DNA of 57,215 bases from Treponema sp. (GTDB lineage: Bacteria; Spirochaetota; Spirochaetia; Treponematales; Breznakiellaceae): positions 1 to 57,215 of the forward strand of contig WQWD01000002.1 in NCBI GenBank assembly GCA_009785545.1. Direction: 5' to 3'. Within the stretch, counting starts at the first letter, position 1, and every line of letters begins with the position of its first letter. The notes beneath the pieces are model-generated. The model ran no database searches, was not told the origin of the DNA, and saw nothing but the letters and a program-made list of their open reading frames with translations. Positions 37,701 through 46,524 of this stretch are shown piece after piece. The position numbers were made by a program, and so were the translations under genes.

Positions 37701-38684
37701 TTAACTTGCTAATAACAACGCTTGAGTTGTTGTATTTAACTTTGATAAATGCGATATAACTATTTCGTTATCCTTGTCTTCAAGTTCTTTAATTATATGT
37801 AAATAAACTTCTTGCGTAGTTGTTGTATTTGCATGACCTAACCTTTTGGCAATGCTTGCAATAGATACACCCGCAAATATCAATAAAGATGCGTGAGTGT
37901 GCCTTAACCCATGTAACGAAATAACAGTTATATCCGCTTTTTTACACAAAGATTCAAGTCGAGCATTTGGCGTTGAATTGAATACACGCCCCCGTACAAA
38001 AAGGGGCTTATCTTGTTCTAAATCTTTTGTTATTAAAAAGAAATCTTCGTTAAGCTGTTCATCTATAATGATTGTCCTTTTGGAGGATGAATTTTTTGTC
38101 TCTGCGAAATCACTTCCAGTTTCATCTATTTTTTTATAACCCCATGTTTTAGATATTTTAACTTTTCTATTCTCAAAATCAAAATCGTTAGGAGTTATCC
38201 CTAAAGCCTCAGCGAATCGTAATCCTGTTTTAAGTAAAAAAAGGATAAGCCAGTCCCAGTTAATTTTGTTATTCTTTTCAAACCACGTTAAATCTAAAAC
38301 TTTCAGTAATTCTTGTACCTCGTTGAAACTAAGAAATTTTGCTTTTTTCTCTGTTGGTGATTTTCCCTTTATAACTACCTTGCGTGTAGGGTCTGTTTTT
38401 ACCAAGCCCTCATCAATGGCATCCAAAATTGCACTTTTAAGATGATGGTGAAAGTCCATTGTCGTTTGCTTTTCATGGGTCTTTGCGTATTCGTTAATCA
38501 AGTGTTGATAATTTCGTTTATTCAGTTCATTTAATGTTAATTGTGGTGAGAGTTCAGACAACCGCTGATGTGTCATTTTATATTTTTGATATGTAACATT
38601 GCGAACCATTCCCTTTTTATAAACTTCCATCCATTCGAAAAAATAATCCTTAAAAAGTTGGTTTTCCCCTTTTGCTTCTAACAC
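37701..38684 (-). CDS. Second tyrosine recombinase/integrase, inside the prophage
   Basis: SAM-like N-domain; LLKTGLRFAEALGI, SLHGLRHTHASLL, AKRLGHANTTTTQEVYLHI. Confidence 0.92.
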   Translation of the reverse strand: MLEAKGENQLFKDYFFEWMEVYKKGMVRNVTYQKYKMTHQRLSELSPQLTLNELNKRNYQHLINEYAKTHEKQTTMDFHHHLKSAILDAIDEGLVKTDPTRKVVIKGKSPTEKKAKFLSFNEVQELLKVLDLTWFEKNNKINWDWLILFLLKTGLRFAEALGITPNDFDFENRKVKISKTWGYKKIDETGSDFAETKNSSSKRTIIIDEQLNEDFFLITKDLEQDKPLFVRGRVFNSTPNARLESLCKKADITVISLHGLRHTHASLLIFAGVSIASIAKRLGHANTTTTQEVYLHIIKELEDKDNEIVISHLSKLNTTTQALLLAS

Positions 38685-38691
38685 TCTTTCC

Positions 38692-38904
38692 CTACCTTAT
38701 TCCCCACAAATCGCACATCCCATTGATGTCAACTATCCTGACTTTTTCCTTAATCCCGCAACGTGCCATTGCATTGCATAAATGGACTACGCCTTTTACT
38801 TTTTGAACCTGAGCGCAGTTATCACAGCTCTTTAATTCAATGTTGTAGCTTATCAAAACCTTTTTGTAGTTATAGACCTTGTCGTATGTTAATCTACCCA
38901 TCAT
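38692..38904 (-). CDS. Hypothetical Cys-containing small protein
   Basis: 70-aa ORF upstream of the second integrase. Confidence 0.45.
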   Translation of the reverse strand: MMGRLTYDKVYNYKKVLISYNIELKSCDNCAQVQKVKGVVHLCNAMARCGIKEKVRIVDINGMCDLWGIR

Positions 38905-38979
38905 GCTGTCTCCATTTTATTTATGTTATATCCACAAATATTTGTGTTACTTACCAAGCCCGCTTTATTTTTTTTACCC

Positions 38980-39129
38980 TTAAGCATTATTGCCGCCATC
39001 ACTGTATTCTTTATTTACGTCTAACGGTCTATAATGAAAAATGTGCCAACAAGCCAAGCATTTGAAGCGGCTTAGTATTTCGTTTAATGCAATAACGCGT
39101 TTGTTTGTACAACGTGGACAATAAATCAT
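38980..39129 (-). CDS. Small zinc-ribbon protein (49 aa)
   Basis: MIYCPRCTNKRVIALNEILSRFKCLACWHIFHYRPLDVNKEYSDGGNNA*; CPRC...CLAC. Below the ORF-track cutoff. Confidence 0.55.
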   Translation of the reverse strand: MIYCPRCTNKRVIALNEILSRFKCLACWHIFHYRPLDVNKEYSDGGNNA

Positions 39130-39166
39130 TTGTTTCTCCTCTTTCTATAATCTATATAAATTGCAT

Positions 39167-39343
39167 TTATACATTTTCTGCATTTAACAGTTCTATATCG
39201 TGAATAAATTCTTCCAAACCTTGTTTTGCACTCTTTAAGAAGACTAGAGCACCACTCGCATCATCAGCAGATTGCAGCTCAGCAATACCTTCATCAATAT
39301 CTTCTAAAATGGCGGCGAGCCGTTCAGTTATTGACGATTCCAC
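39167..39343 (-). CDS. Small acidic protein with GTG start (58 aa)
   Basis: (V)ESSITERLAAILEDIDEGIAELQSADDASGALVFLKSAKQGLEEFIHDIELLNAENV*. Not in the ORF track. Confidence 0.55.
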   Translation of the reverse strand: MESSITERLAAILEDIDEGIAELQSADDASGALVFLKSAKQGLEEFIHDIELLNAENV

Positions 39344-39369
39344 AAAATACCTCCATATAATTTTATTTA

Positions 39370-42300
39370 CTAGAACGGCATACCTTCATCAGATAAAGGC
39401 AATTCGTTCTTGGCGTTTACTTCATAACCAACGATTGTTTTTTCTACAGGGCGGTCTGCGACCTCGTCAAGCGAACGCAAACGCACGCCGACAAAACATC
39501 GCGTCGGCTTTGTCGCATACTCACCCTCGATAGCCACGCGCTTGACCTGCTCTGTTATTTTGTCTTTGTGATTTTTCAAAATTAATTTTGTAAAACGATG
39601 TCGGCTAACAGCTTCGGACTTAGACGAACCTTCGCCGTAACCATAATATGCAGTGTAATGCTCGTACGCTTTTTGTATAACCGTAACAGCAAGCGGCTCA
39701 AAGGAGAAAAAAGCATCGATGTATTTATCGAGGTCACTTTCGACCTCGGCGATGTATCCCATTTTGTGCTGCTCGCATTCTTTAGAAACTGGTAAAATCC
39801 CCTTCATTTCGTTTTTAAACCGCAAGTAATATCCGGCTAACAATTTAATAAATGCGGGAAATTCCGGCTTTAAATATTCGACAAACTCTTCCGGCCGCAT
39901 TGTGCCTTTTTCGTCCGGCTCGTGTGAAACAAGGAACGGAATGACAACCGCCCTCGATATAACCGCAGTATCGTTTGCGTCAAACTTTGGAAGGTGATTT
40001 GTGTTAATAACAATCTGCGCGGTGTTTCTAAAACTTTTTGGAGCTTCGTGCAATCCGCGGGCTGTCACCATGTCGCCGCCAGTGAGTTTTTTCCAAAGAC
40101 CAGCGTTTAACACAGCGCCATCCTCCGGCTCACTAATAAATGCCGCGCCCTTGCCGGGTAACTGCGCTAGATAGGGGGTGGGGCCGTTACTGGAAGCAAA
40201 AACCTTCCCCTTCGGCACGATAACATCCGGTTCCATGGCGCAGATTAAATACTGGTAAACCGCATTCATAATTCGCATTGTCGTGGACTTTCCGGTGTTT
40301 TTGCCGCCAATCCAAAATTGACCCATTTTATAAAAAGCACGCGATGGAATAATAGACAAACAATACATAAGCGTTTCCAGCGTTTCGGAGTTTCTAAAAT
40401 TGCCGCGCATAAAGTTCCATATTTTTTCACACTCGCCGCCATTTTTCACATCGTCAACTTTATATGGCAAGGTGCGACTCCTGTATTCTTGCGGGTGCGC
40501 TGTGCGAAAAACGAGCTCCTTGCCAGAAAAATCCATAACGCCATCAAGGAGCGTTAATGTTTCTTTTATTGCCTCGCCGTCGAAATGCAGCGGATCGTCC
40601 TCGTCGTCGGAATTATGATAAACGCCCTCGGCTTTTAACCCCGCAAATTCGTGTTGTATTTCGACGCGCAATGAACGGCTTTCCAGCTTACTAAGTGTAA
40701 ACATGAGCCTGTTTTTTTCTTTTTCCTTTGCCTCCGACTCGCCGTCTTTTTCTTTTGCTTCTCTCAAAAAGTGTCGCATAACAAGCATTAATGTGTTGTA
40801 AATTACACCTGTAATATCTGGCTCGTGCTGCCAAGTATGGCCGTTAAAAAAATAAAAACGTTTGTCGTTTTTTGCGGCATTGTATATTATTCTGCCGTCG
40901 AAGATATCCGCAAGCATTAAAGCAGCAGAACGGACACCTCCGTAATAGGCAAAGTTTCTGGCATTTTCGTTTATATCCAACTCATCAAAATCAAGTTTAA
41001 ATTTTGTTTTTTGAATTTTAATGCGTTGCAACAATTCCTCAATGGGAGTTAATTCTTTTTCTATTTGCCGTTGCAAATAACGGCTTAAATATTTAGATGC
41101 TATTTCCAACAAGAACGCCGGAGTAGCATCGTTTTTATTTGCGATTTCCTTGTGAACTGCACCCCATGATTTAAGACAATTAACCGTATCCTCATCTGGA
41201 AATGCTTTTATACACGCAGTTATAAACCGCTGTGCATCAGCAGGGTCTAATGCGCTTCTTTTAATTTTGCGTAACAAACATTTTAAACGCTTACTACTTA
41301 AATCTTGAAAAAACTCGAACGATTTATGCTTTGGCTCTTTGACTGACGGCGGAGGCTGAACGTATTCCTTGGCACTCTCGATCGCCGCCGCTATTACGTC
41401 CTTTCTTCTGGCCAGGATAATAGCATCGGGGTCGTTACAGCCTGCATCTTGTGATAATTCGGCGAGCTTTATTTTTCCGGCATAACCCGTGCGTTGCAAC
41501 ATCATGGGAATGTTGGACTTGCGTTCTTTTAACGAAATTAAACCGCTCGCCTCGCGCCCGTGGTCGTCACCATCGTACATTAAAATTATTTCCGGTACGT
41601 TCAGCAGATAATCTTTGACCTTGGGGCCAGTCAGCCCCGACGTACCGCCAGCTGATATCACATTTTTATGTCCGGCAGCGACACAAGAGAGCGCATCCAT
41701 TTCACCCTCGACGATTATTGCGGGCAACGTCTCGTCAATTTTAAACGGCATGGGGAATGTAGTGCCGCCGACAGTGTTGCGCTTTTCACACCTGTGACAA
41801 AACCCGCCTTTTTGATACTTTCCGCACTCAAGCATTTTGTCAATTTTTAACAACTCGTCCGCGTCGGTTGCATTTTCTAACGCTTTGCGGTATACCTCGG
41901 AGCTTTTACAAGTGTCGCAATACAGCTTTTGATAATAATGCAATTTGTAACCCGTTCCCAGCTTCATTATGATGCCAGAGTGTTCCCACGCCGATTTTTC
42001 ATTGTCGCGCCCCTTGGTAGGAATGCCGCACTTTCTAAATACGTCGCTTGACAGGTCTTTACGTACAATGTCGAGTCCGGGCCAATACAGGAAATAATCT
42101 AAATAAAATGGAATGATATCGTCGGGGTAGTTTGTGATGCTTCCAGCTTCTTGCAAGTGCGTCCCGCCGCCAGTACTGTAATTAGCACGCTCTTCTAAAA
42201 AGCGCCTTATTTGATTCTCGCTTGCAGGATTTTTTCGTAGATACTCTTCGAGCGTTTGCATAGCCCTTTCGTCGGGCTTAAATTTTACATTGTCTTTTTT

Positions 42301-42618
42301 TGCGTAACTCGATAGCGGCGACGATGGTGCTATATAAGTAGAGCTTCCAAAAAAACGCTCAATAAAATTAACCTGCTCGTTAAAATCTTTTATGCCCTCG
42401 AAGTGCTCTACCATGTCATAGATGCCGCCGCCTATCCCGCACGCAAAACAACCGCAGTATTGTACGCCGTCTTTTTCGTACATACTAAACGACGGCTTAG
42501 AATCTCCGTTCTTGTGTGCGCTTGTATTAGGACAAGCAGTGGGGTTTTTGGAATTGTCAACACCTTTATACTGGAGGTATTCAAAAAGCCTGTTTCTGTA
42601 TTTATCTGCTCGACGCAC
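39370..42618 (-). CDS. Phage primase-helicase (zinc finger, Toprim, D5/SF3-like helicase)
   Basis: YCGCFACGIGGGIYDMVEHF zinc finger; AIIVEGEMDALSCVAAG Toprim; QFWIGGKNTGKSTTMRIMNAVY Walker A. Confidence 0.92.
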   Translation of the reverse strand: MRRADKYRNRLFEYLQYKGVDNSKNPTACPNTSAHKNGDSKPSFSMYEKDGVQYCGCFACGIGGGIYDMVEHFEGIKDFNEQVNFIERFFGSSTYIAPSSPLSSYAKKDNVKFKPDERAMQTLEEYLRKNPASENQIRRFLEERANYSTGGGTHLQEAGSITNYPDDIIPFYLDYFLYWPGLDIVRKDLSSDVFRKCGIPTKGRDNEKSAWEHSGIIMKLGTGYKLHYYQKLYCDTCKSSEVYRKALENATDADELLKIDKMLECGKYQKGGFCHRCEKRNTVGGTTFPMPFKIDETLPAIIVEGEMDALSCVAAGHKNVISAGGTSGLTGPKVKDYLLNVPEIILMYDGDDHGREASGLISLKERKSNIPMMLQRTGYAGKIKLAELSQDAGCNDPDAIILARRKDVIAAAIESAKEYVQPPPSVKEPKHKSFEFFQDLSSKRLKCLLRKIKRSALDPADAQRFITACIKAFPDEDTVNCLKSWGAVHKEIANKNDATPAFLLEIASKYLSRYLQRQIEKELTPIEELLQRIKIQKTKFKLDFDELDINENARNFAYYGGVRSAALMLADIFDGRIIYNAAKNDKRFYFFNGHTWQHEPDITGVIYNTLMLVMRHFLREAKEKDGESEAKEKEKNRLMFTLSKLESRSLRVEIQHEFAGLKAEGVYHNSDDEDDPLHFDGEAIKETLTLLDGVMDFSGKELVFRTAHPQEYRSRTLPYKVDDVKNGGECEKIWNFMRGNFRNSETLETLMYCLSIIPSRAFYKMGQFWIGGKNTGKSTTMRIMNAVYQYLICAMEPDVIVPKGKVFASSNGPTPYLAQLPGKGAAFISEPEDGAVLNAGLWKKLTGGDMVTARGLHEAPKSFRNTAQIVINTNHLPKFDANDTAVISRAVVIPFLVSHEPDEKGTMRPEEFVEYLKPEFPAFIKLLAGYYLRFKNEMKGILPVSKECEQHKMGYIAEVESDLDKYIDAFFSFEPLAVTVIQKAYEHYTAYYGYGEGSSKSEAVSRHRFTKLILKNHKDKITEQVKRVAIEGEYATKPTRCFVGVRLRSLDEVADRPVEKTIVGYEVNAKNELPLSDEGMPF

Positions 42619-42653
42619 TTATAAACGCCCCCCAAGCAACCAGTCAACTAAAA

Positions 42654-42887
42654 TCATTTATAACCCCAAAGCAACCAGCGCATTAACGCACCGTAACAAT
42701 CAAACCTAGCTATGGACTTTTCAATAAATGTCGAGCTCTCCACTCCCATTTTCCACGCCAACTGCTGGAGGAGGCGCCACTTTGCCGCCGTAACTTTTAG
42801 CGTTATCTGGGCTTTCTGCTCCGCCGTTTTTAACGAATTCTCTTTTATCATCTGCTGCCTTTCGCTCATAACCCACAATCTCCCCAT
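42654..42887 (-). CDS. Small putative DNA-binding protein overlapping next ORF
   Basis: TLKVTAAKWRLLQQLAWKMGVESSTFIEKSIARF; overlaps 42721-43080 ORF by 167 nt. Confidence 0.5.
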   Translation of the reverse strand: MGRLWVMSERQQMIKENSLKTAEQKAQITLKVTAAKWRLLQQLAWKMGVESSTFIEKSIARFDCYGALMRWLLWGYK

Positions 42888-43080
42888 TAAACAATTTTTT
42901 TATAGCATGCTCTTTTAACGTAACCGGAACTTCGCCAGACGCTATTAGCGCAACCTCGGCGGCACTATACCTAACGCCGTCCGCACAAAATATATCCCCT
43001 GTCTTTTTACTTATAGCGATCTCTTGCTCAACGGCTTCAGCGTACATATAAATAAAATTAGGGTTGCGCTCTTTTTCCAT
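42721..43080 (-). CDS. Hypothetical phage protein
   Basis: MEKERNPNFIYMYAEAVEQEIAISKK...; ATG overlaps the ParB stop. Confidence 0.6.
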   Translation of the reverse strand: MEKERNPNFIYMYAEAVEQEIAISKKTGDIFCADGVRYSAAEVALIASGEVPVTLKEHAIKKLFNGEIVGYERKAADDKREFVKNGGAESPDNAKSYGGKVAPPPAVGVENGSGELDIY

Positions 43081-44084
43081 TACTGCCCGGCAAGCTCCGC
43101 AAGTAAGAGCGCCCATATTTCGTAGGCAGCGTCTGTTTTATATTCGTACTCATAACCAGCTTCGCCACTGCTTACTTTGTCGATGTATTCTTGTATAACT
43201 ACCTGCACCGAATTGAGGTCAACTTTTTTATGTGGCGGTATTTCCAGTGTTCGTGCCGGAGATTGCGATGCAGATTTTTTCGCCGACGTTGTTTTTGTTT
43301 CTTGTGGCGGCAATACGTGGATATTGCCATCGTCCGGCAAGGTATCGTCGTCCATAAGCGGATCGCTAAATTCCGCACTTTCGTTTTTTTCTGGCGAAGT
43401 GTTATCTATCGAAACCAGCGAGGGCTCTTTGTTAGATGAATTATACTCACGCATTAATTGCCGAGCGCAAGAGAGCGTGCCGCCACCGTCAATTAATTTT
43501 TGCACCATTCGTGCCATGTGTTCTTTTTTTACCCCTGTGATTTCAGATAACGCTTGCGTGGAAATATTAGAAATTTCGGTAATGCGTTTTTTGTCGCCCT
43601 GCGCTTCTTTTTCTGCAGCCGAGCGGATTTTATAAGCGGTAAGGTTGCGTGAAATAAAAGTCCCGTTTAACGACAGGCGAGCTGCTATTTCTTTATTGGT
43701 TATACCTGACTGCGCGAGCTTATAAATACCAGCCTCTCTGTCTCGCGGGCTTAGATCGTCTCGCTGTAAATTTTCGATTAGCTGGAGTGTCAGCCTTTCG
43801 CCGCTAACTATAACAGAGTCAAGCATAGAGACGCTTTCGCCACGCTCCCGCAGCCTTAAACACGCAAGCCGCCGCCTGTGCCCTGCGACAATCTCAAACA
43901 TTTCAAGACCCGTGTCGTTATTTTTGCCGAGCGATTTAACCAGTGCTGGCTCTAACTGCCCGACAGTTAAAATGCTGTTGGCAAGCTCGTCGATATTGTT
44001 GTAATCAGTGCGGACATTTTCGCCGACGATTATCTGATCAAGTGGTATTTGCCGGAACCGTCCGGCGTTTTCTAATTTTGGCAT
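43080..44084 (-). CDS. ParB-like partition protein
   Basis: IPLDQIIVGENVRTDY...EIVAGHRRRLACLRL...LQLIENLQRDDLSPRDREAGI, HTH GITNKEIAARLSLNGTFISRNL. Confidence 0.92.
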   Translation of the reverse strand: MPKLENAGRFRQIPLDQIIVGENVRTDYNNIDELANSILTVGQLEPALVKSLGKNNDTGLEMFEIVAGHRRRLACLRLRERGESVSMLDSVIVSGERLTLQLIENLQRDDLSPRDREAGIYKLAQSGITNKEIAARLSLNGTFISRNLTAYKIRSAAEKEAQGDKKRITEISNISTQALSEITGVKKEHMARMVQKLIDGGGTLSCARQLMREYNSSNKEPSLVSIDNTSPEKNESAEFSDPLMDDDTLPDDGNIHVLPPQETKTTSAKKSASQSPARTLEIPPHKKVDLNSVQVVIQEYIDKVSSGEAGYEYEYKTDAAYEIWALLLAELAGQ

Positions 44085-44085
44085 A

Positions 44086-44376
44086 TCACATCTTCTCCTT
44101 TATTGAGTTAAATATATCTTTGTAAATTTCAAGCAGCACCCTTTTTAGTTTTGCGTAACACTCGCGGACTTGCTGTTGGCTAACGATTAGTTTTTGCTGC
44201 TCTTCGCCAGACGAAGCGCACAAGTCGCTTAATTCTAAAGTCCGCAACGCTTTTACAGCGTCGTCAAAACAACGTTGCGCAGATTCAATTTTTTTATAAT
44301 CCTCGTCCGATTTTTCGACGAGTTCGCAAAGCATTCTTTTTGTTGCTACTGTCAATTCTGTTATTTTGCTATTCAT
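44086..44376 (-). CDS. Hypothetical protein
   Basis: Coiled-coil-like ORF between parA and parB. Confidence 0.55.
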   Translation of the reverse strand: MNSKITELTVATKRMLCELVEKSDEDYKKIESAQRCFDDAVKALRTLELSDLCASSGEEQQKLIVSQQQVRECYAKLKRVLLEIYKDIFNSIKEKM

Positions 44377-44614
44377 TGACAAACTCCTTTTTTTTTGGTA
44401 TTTTTGCACCTAACTCGACAGTGCAGAGCGTTTCCGGCGTAAAGGCAACAACGCCTTTGGTTTTTAATTCGTTCGCCATCGTATACGCTAGATCGAGATC
44501 GCCAGTAAACATTACGGGAAATTTATTTTTTATCGCACACAAAATTTCCTTTTTTTGTGCGCCGGACAGTTTTTTAAGCAGTGTCCTAGATATAAAGTTT
44601 TCTATTTTCAACAT
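44369..44614 (-). CDS. Hypothetical protein
   Basis: Complete ORF overlapping the ParA stop. Confidence 0.55.
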   Translation of the reverse strand: MLKIENFISRTLLKKLSGAQKKEILCAIKNKFPVMFTGDLDLAYTMANELKTKGVVAFTPETLCTVELGAKIPKKKEFVNE

Positions 44615-45327
44615 TTAATACCTCCGCCAATAACGTATTTAACATAGTCCTCTAGGCGCTTGCGAACCGAAGCTGCCAATGGGTAATGCACGTCATTAGT
44701 TAGTTTTTTTAGCGACGCAATATATGGCACAGGGTCTGGGATTAAAAACTCGCCGAATTCGCTGCGGTACATTTCAACGATGCCCGGCAAGTTAGTTTTT
44801 GAGCTAAAGGCATTCATGCAGACAAATGTTTCTGCGTCTAATCCGTATTGTTGCAATTCCGAAAAGTACAACTTGGTTGCCTCAAAGTCTATGCGAGAGC
44901 AGGTGCCTGGAATTACAAGCGCATTTGCCGCAAACACCGCGTTGCGCGTGTGCGAGCCAACATAACCTGGCGGGTCAATTATTATATAATCGTACCGCTC
45001 CATTAACCCCGATCGCTTTAAATTTATTTTTAATTGTACATCGGAAATATTATTTAACAAAACATTTTTAATATTCCCGGGTATTAGGTCGATGTTTTCA
45101 GAGCATTTATAAACGCCTTGAAAATTTTCGACCGCCGCCGATAGAAATTCCATCGACGTGTAATCCTTTAATAATTGACCATAACACTGCGATAGGGCGC
45201 AGTTGGAATCTAAGTCAATGCCAAGGACTTTTTTTCCGTTTCTTGCCAGTGTTTCCATAGCCAGCACGTTAAGCGTTGTTTTTCCCGTCCCGCCTTTCCA
45301 AGAGGACGTTGTAATAATCATACACAT
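44608..45327 (-). CDS. ParA-family partition ATPase
   Basis: ITTSSWKGGTGKTTLNVLAMETLARNGKKVLGIDLDSNCALSQ; YIIIDPPGYVG. Confidence 0.93.
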   Translation of the reverse strand: MCMIITTSSWKGGTGKTTLNVLAMETLARNGKKVLGIDLDSNCALSQCYGQLLKDYTSMEFLSAAVENFQGVYKCSENIDLIPGNIKNVLLNNISDVQLKINLKRSGLMERYDYIIIDPPGYVGSHTRNAVFAANALVIPGTCSRIDFEATKLYFSELQQYGLDAETFVCMNAFSSKTNLPGIVEMYRSEFGEFLIPDPVPYIASLKKLTNDVHYPLAASVRKRLEDYVKYVIGGGIKC

Positions 45328-45393
45328 AATGTCTCCTTGTGAAGTTTTTATTTTTTGTTTGCCGCGCCGCTTCACTCTGCGCGGTCTTAGAAA

Positions 45394-45747
45394 TTAATTT
45401 AAACCCTCCTTTGCAAATAGTTTCCCGAATCGTTGTTTTGCAACCTCATGCTTGCCTTGAACGCTTTGCAAAATACACGCCGTCACATAAGTTTTTTCTT
45501 GACAATATTTCGCTTGAGCATCTATCAAGCGAAATGTATGCCGCCAGTATTCTAATAATTGCCTTGGGGCTTTTATCGCTTCGAATTGCCCGGGTAAAAT
45601 TTCATACTCTCCAAACTTTCCATAAATATATAAACCGCCGCCTTCTGTAACCTCAGCGTCGTATTCGCCGGGCTTTAAATAATTATTTTTTTTAGAGTCA
45701 CGACGGATCGGTATTAGCGTCCGTATGCGTATCTTTAACATCCGCAA
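45394..45747 (-). CDS. Hypothetical phage protein
   Basis: Complete ORF in the early operon. Confidence 0.5.
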   Translation of the reverse strand: MRMLKIRIRTLIPIRRDSKKNNYLKPGEYDAEVTEGGGLYIYGKFGEYEILPGQFEAIKAPRQLLEYWRHTFRLIDAQAKYCQEKTYVTACILQSVQGKHEVAKQRFGKLFAKEGLN

Positions 45748-45928
45748 GCTCCTCCTTCATTTTGCTTAAATGCGCCTTGGCATTTTTTAGCGTTTTGGTC
45801 ATTTTGTCGATGCAGTCAATAATTTCTAAATAACACGGCGGTTTGGCGGTCAACTCATTTTGTAGATTATTAAAATCGCCCATAAGCTCTAATAAGACCT
45901 CTATGAGTTCGTGCCTTTCGTCAATCAT
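45698..45928 (-). CDS. Hypothetical phage protein
   Basis: Complete ORF; ends overlap both neighbours. Confidence 0.5.
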   Translation of the reverse strand: MIDERHELIEVLLELMGDFNNLQNELTAKPPCYLEIIDCIDKMTKTLKNAKAHLSKMKEELADVKDTHTDANTDPS

Positions 45929-46290
45929 TAATCCGCACCCCTTTCCGCGTAATTATCGGGCAGCTTAACGTCGTATTTATCCGCGTAATCTCTTAGCTCC
46001 CTGTCTGTTATCGCAAGCCAAGGAATAACATCGTCTCTGTGCCAACAGCGACGGCCGCCGACCATCTGGTAATTACGTCCGCAGCATGGGCGTAAAAAAG
46101 AGCGCTGGCGGTACGTTGTTAATAATGGGCCGCCCTTAATAGCAGCCGCCTGTTCCAACGTCACCCACTCCGGCAACCCCTCAAACCGCGATTTCTCTTC
46201 AGCACCTTGCCGCTGCTTTAGGATTTCCAATGTCATATGCTCAACCGCAATTTTTATCCCTTGTAATTCCAGGGATTCGCTGCTATTCAT
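45928..46290 (-). CDS. Putative excisionase/HTH-like DNA-binding protein
   Basis: VTLEQAAAIKGGPLLTTYRQRSFLRPCCGRNYQMVGGRRCWHRDDVIPWL. Confidence 0.5.
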   Translation of the reverse strand: MNSSESLELQGIKIAVEHMTLEILKQRQGAEEKSRFEGLPEWVTLEQAAAIKGGPLLTTYRQRSFLRPCCGRNYQMVGGRRCWHRDDVIPWLAITDRELRDYADKYDVKLPDNYAERGAD

Positions 46291-46524
46291 TACCTACCTC
46301 CAAACCGCTGCTTGCCAGCGTTTGCTTTACCCATTCGCACTCAACCAGTGCCGTACCGCGAATAAACACAGGCGCTCCTTTACTATCTTTTAGGCGTTTT
46401 AACATCCACACGCTCGATACCCCTGTTTGGAAACTTGCGTCACAAATACTCCGATATCGAATGCCTCCCAAATAAACAGGGCAGGGACTGCCGGCCGTGT
46501 GGCGAGGCGCAATGGTGCAGGTAT

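Noticed and set aside
37701-38684. Second integrase as evidence for a complete nested prophage or ICE
   Set aside because: No flanking att-like direct repeats or conjugation/structural genes were found around it by eye; kept only as an island hypothesis.
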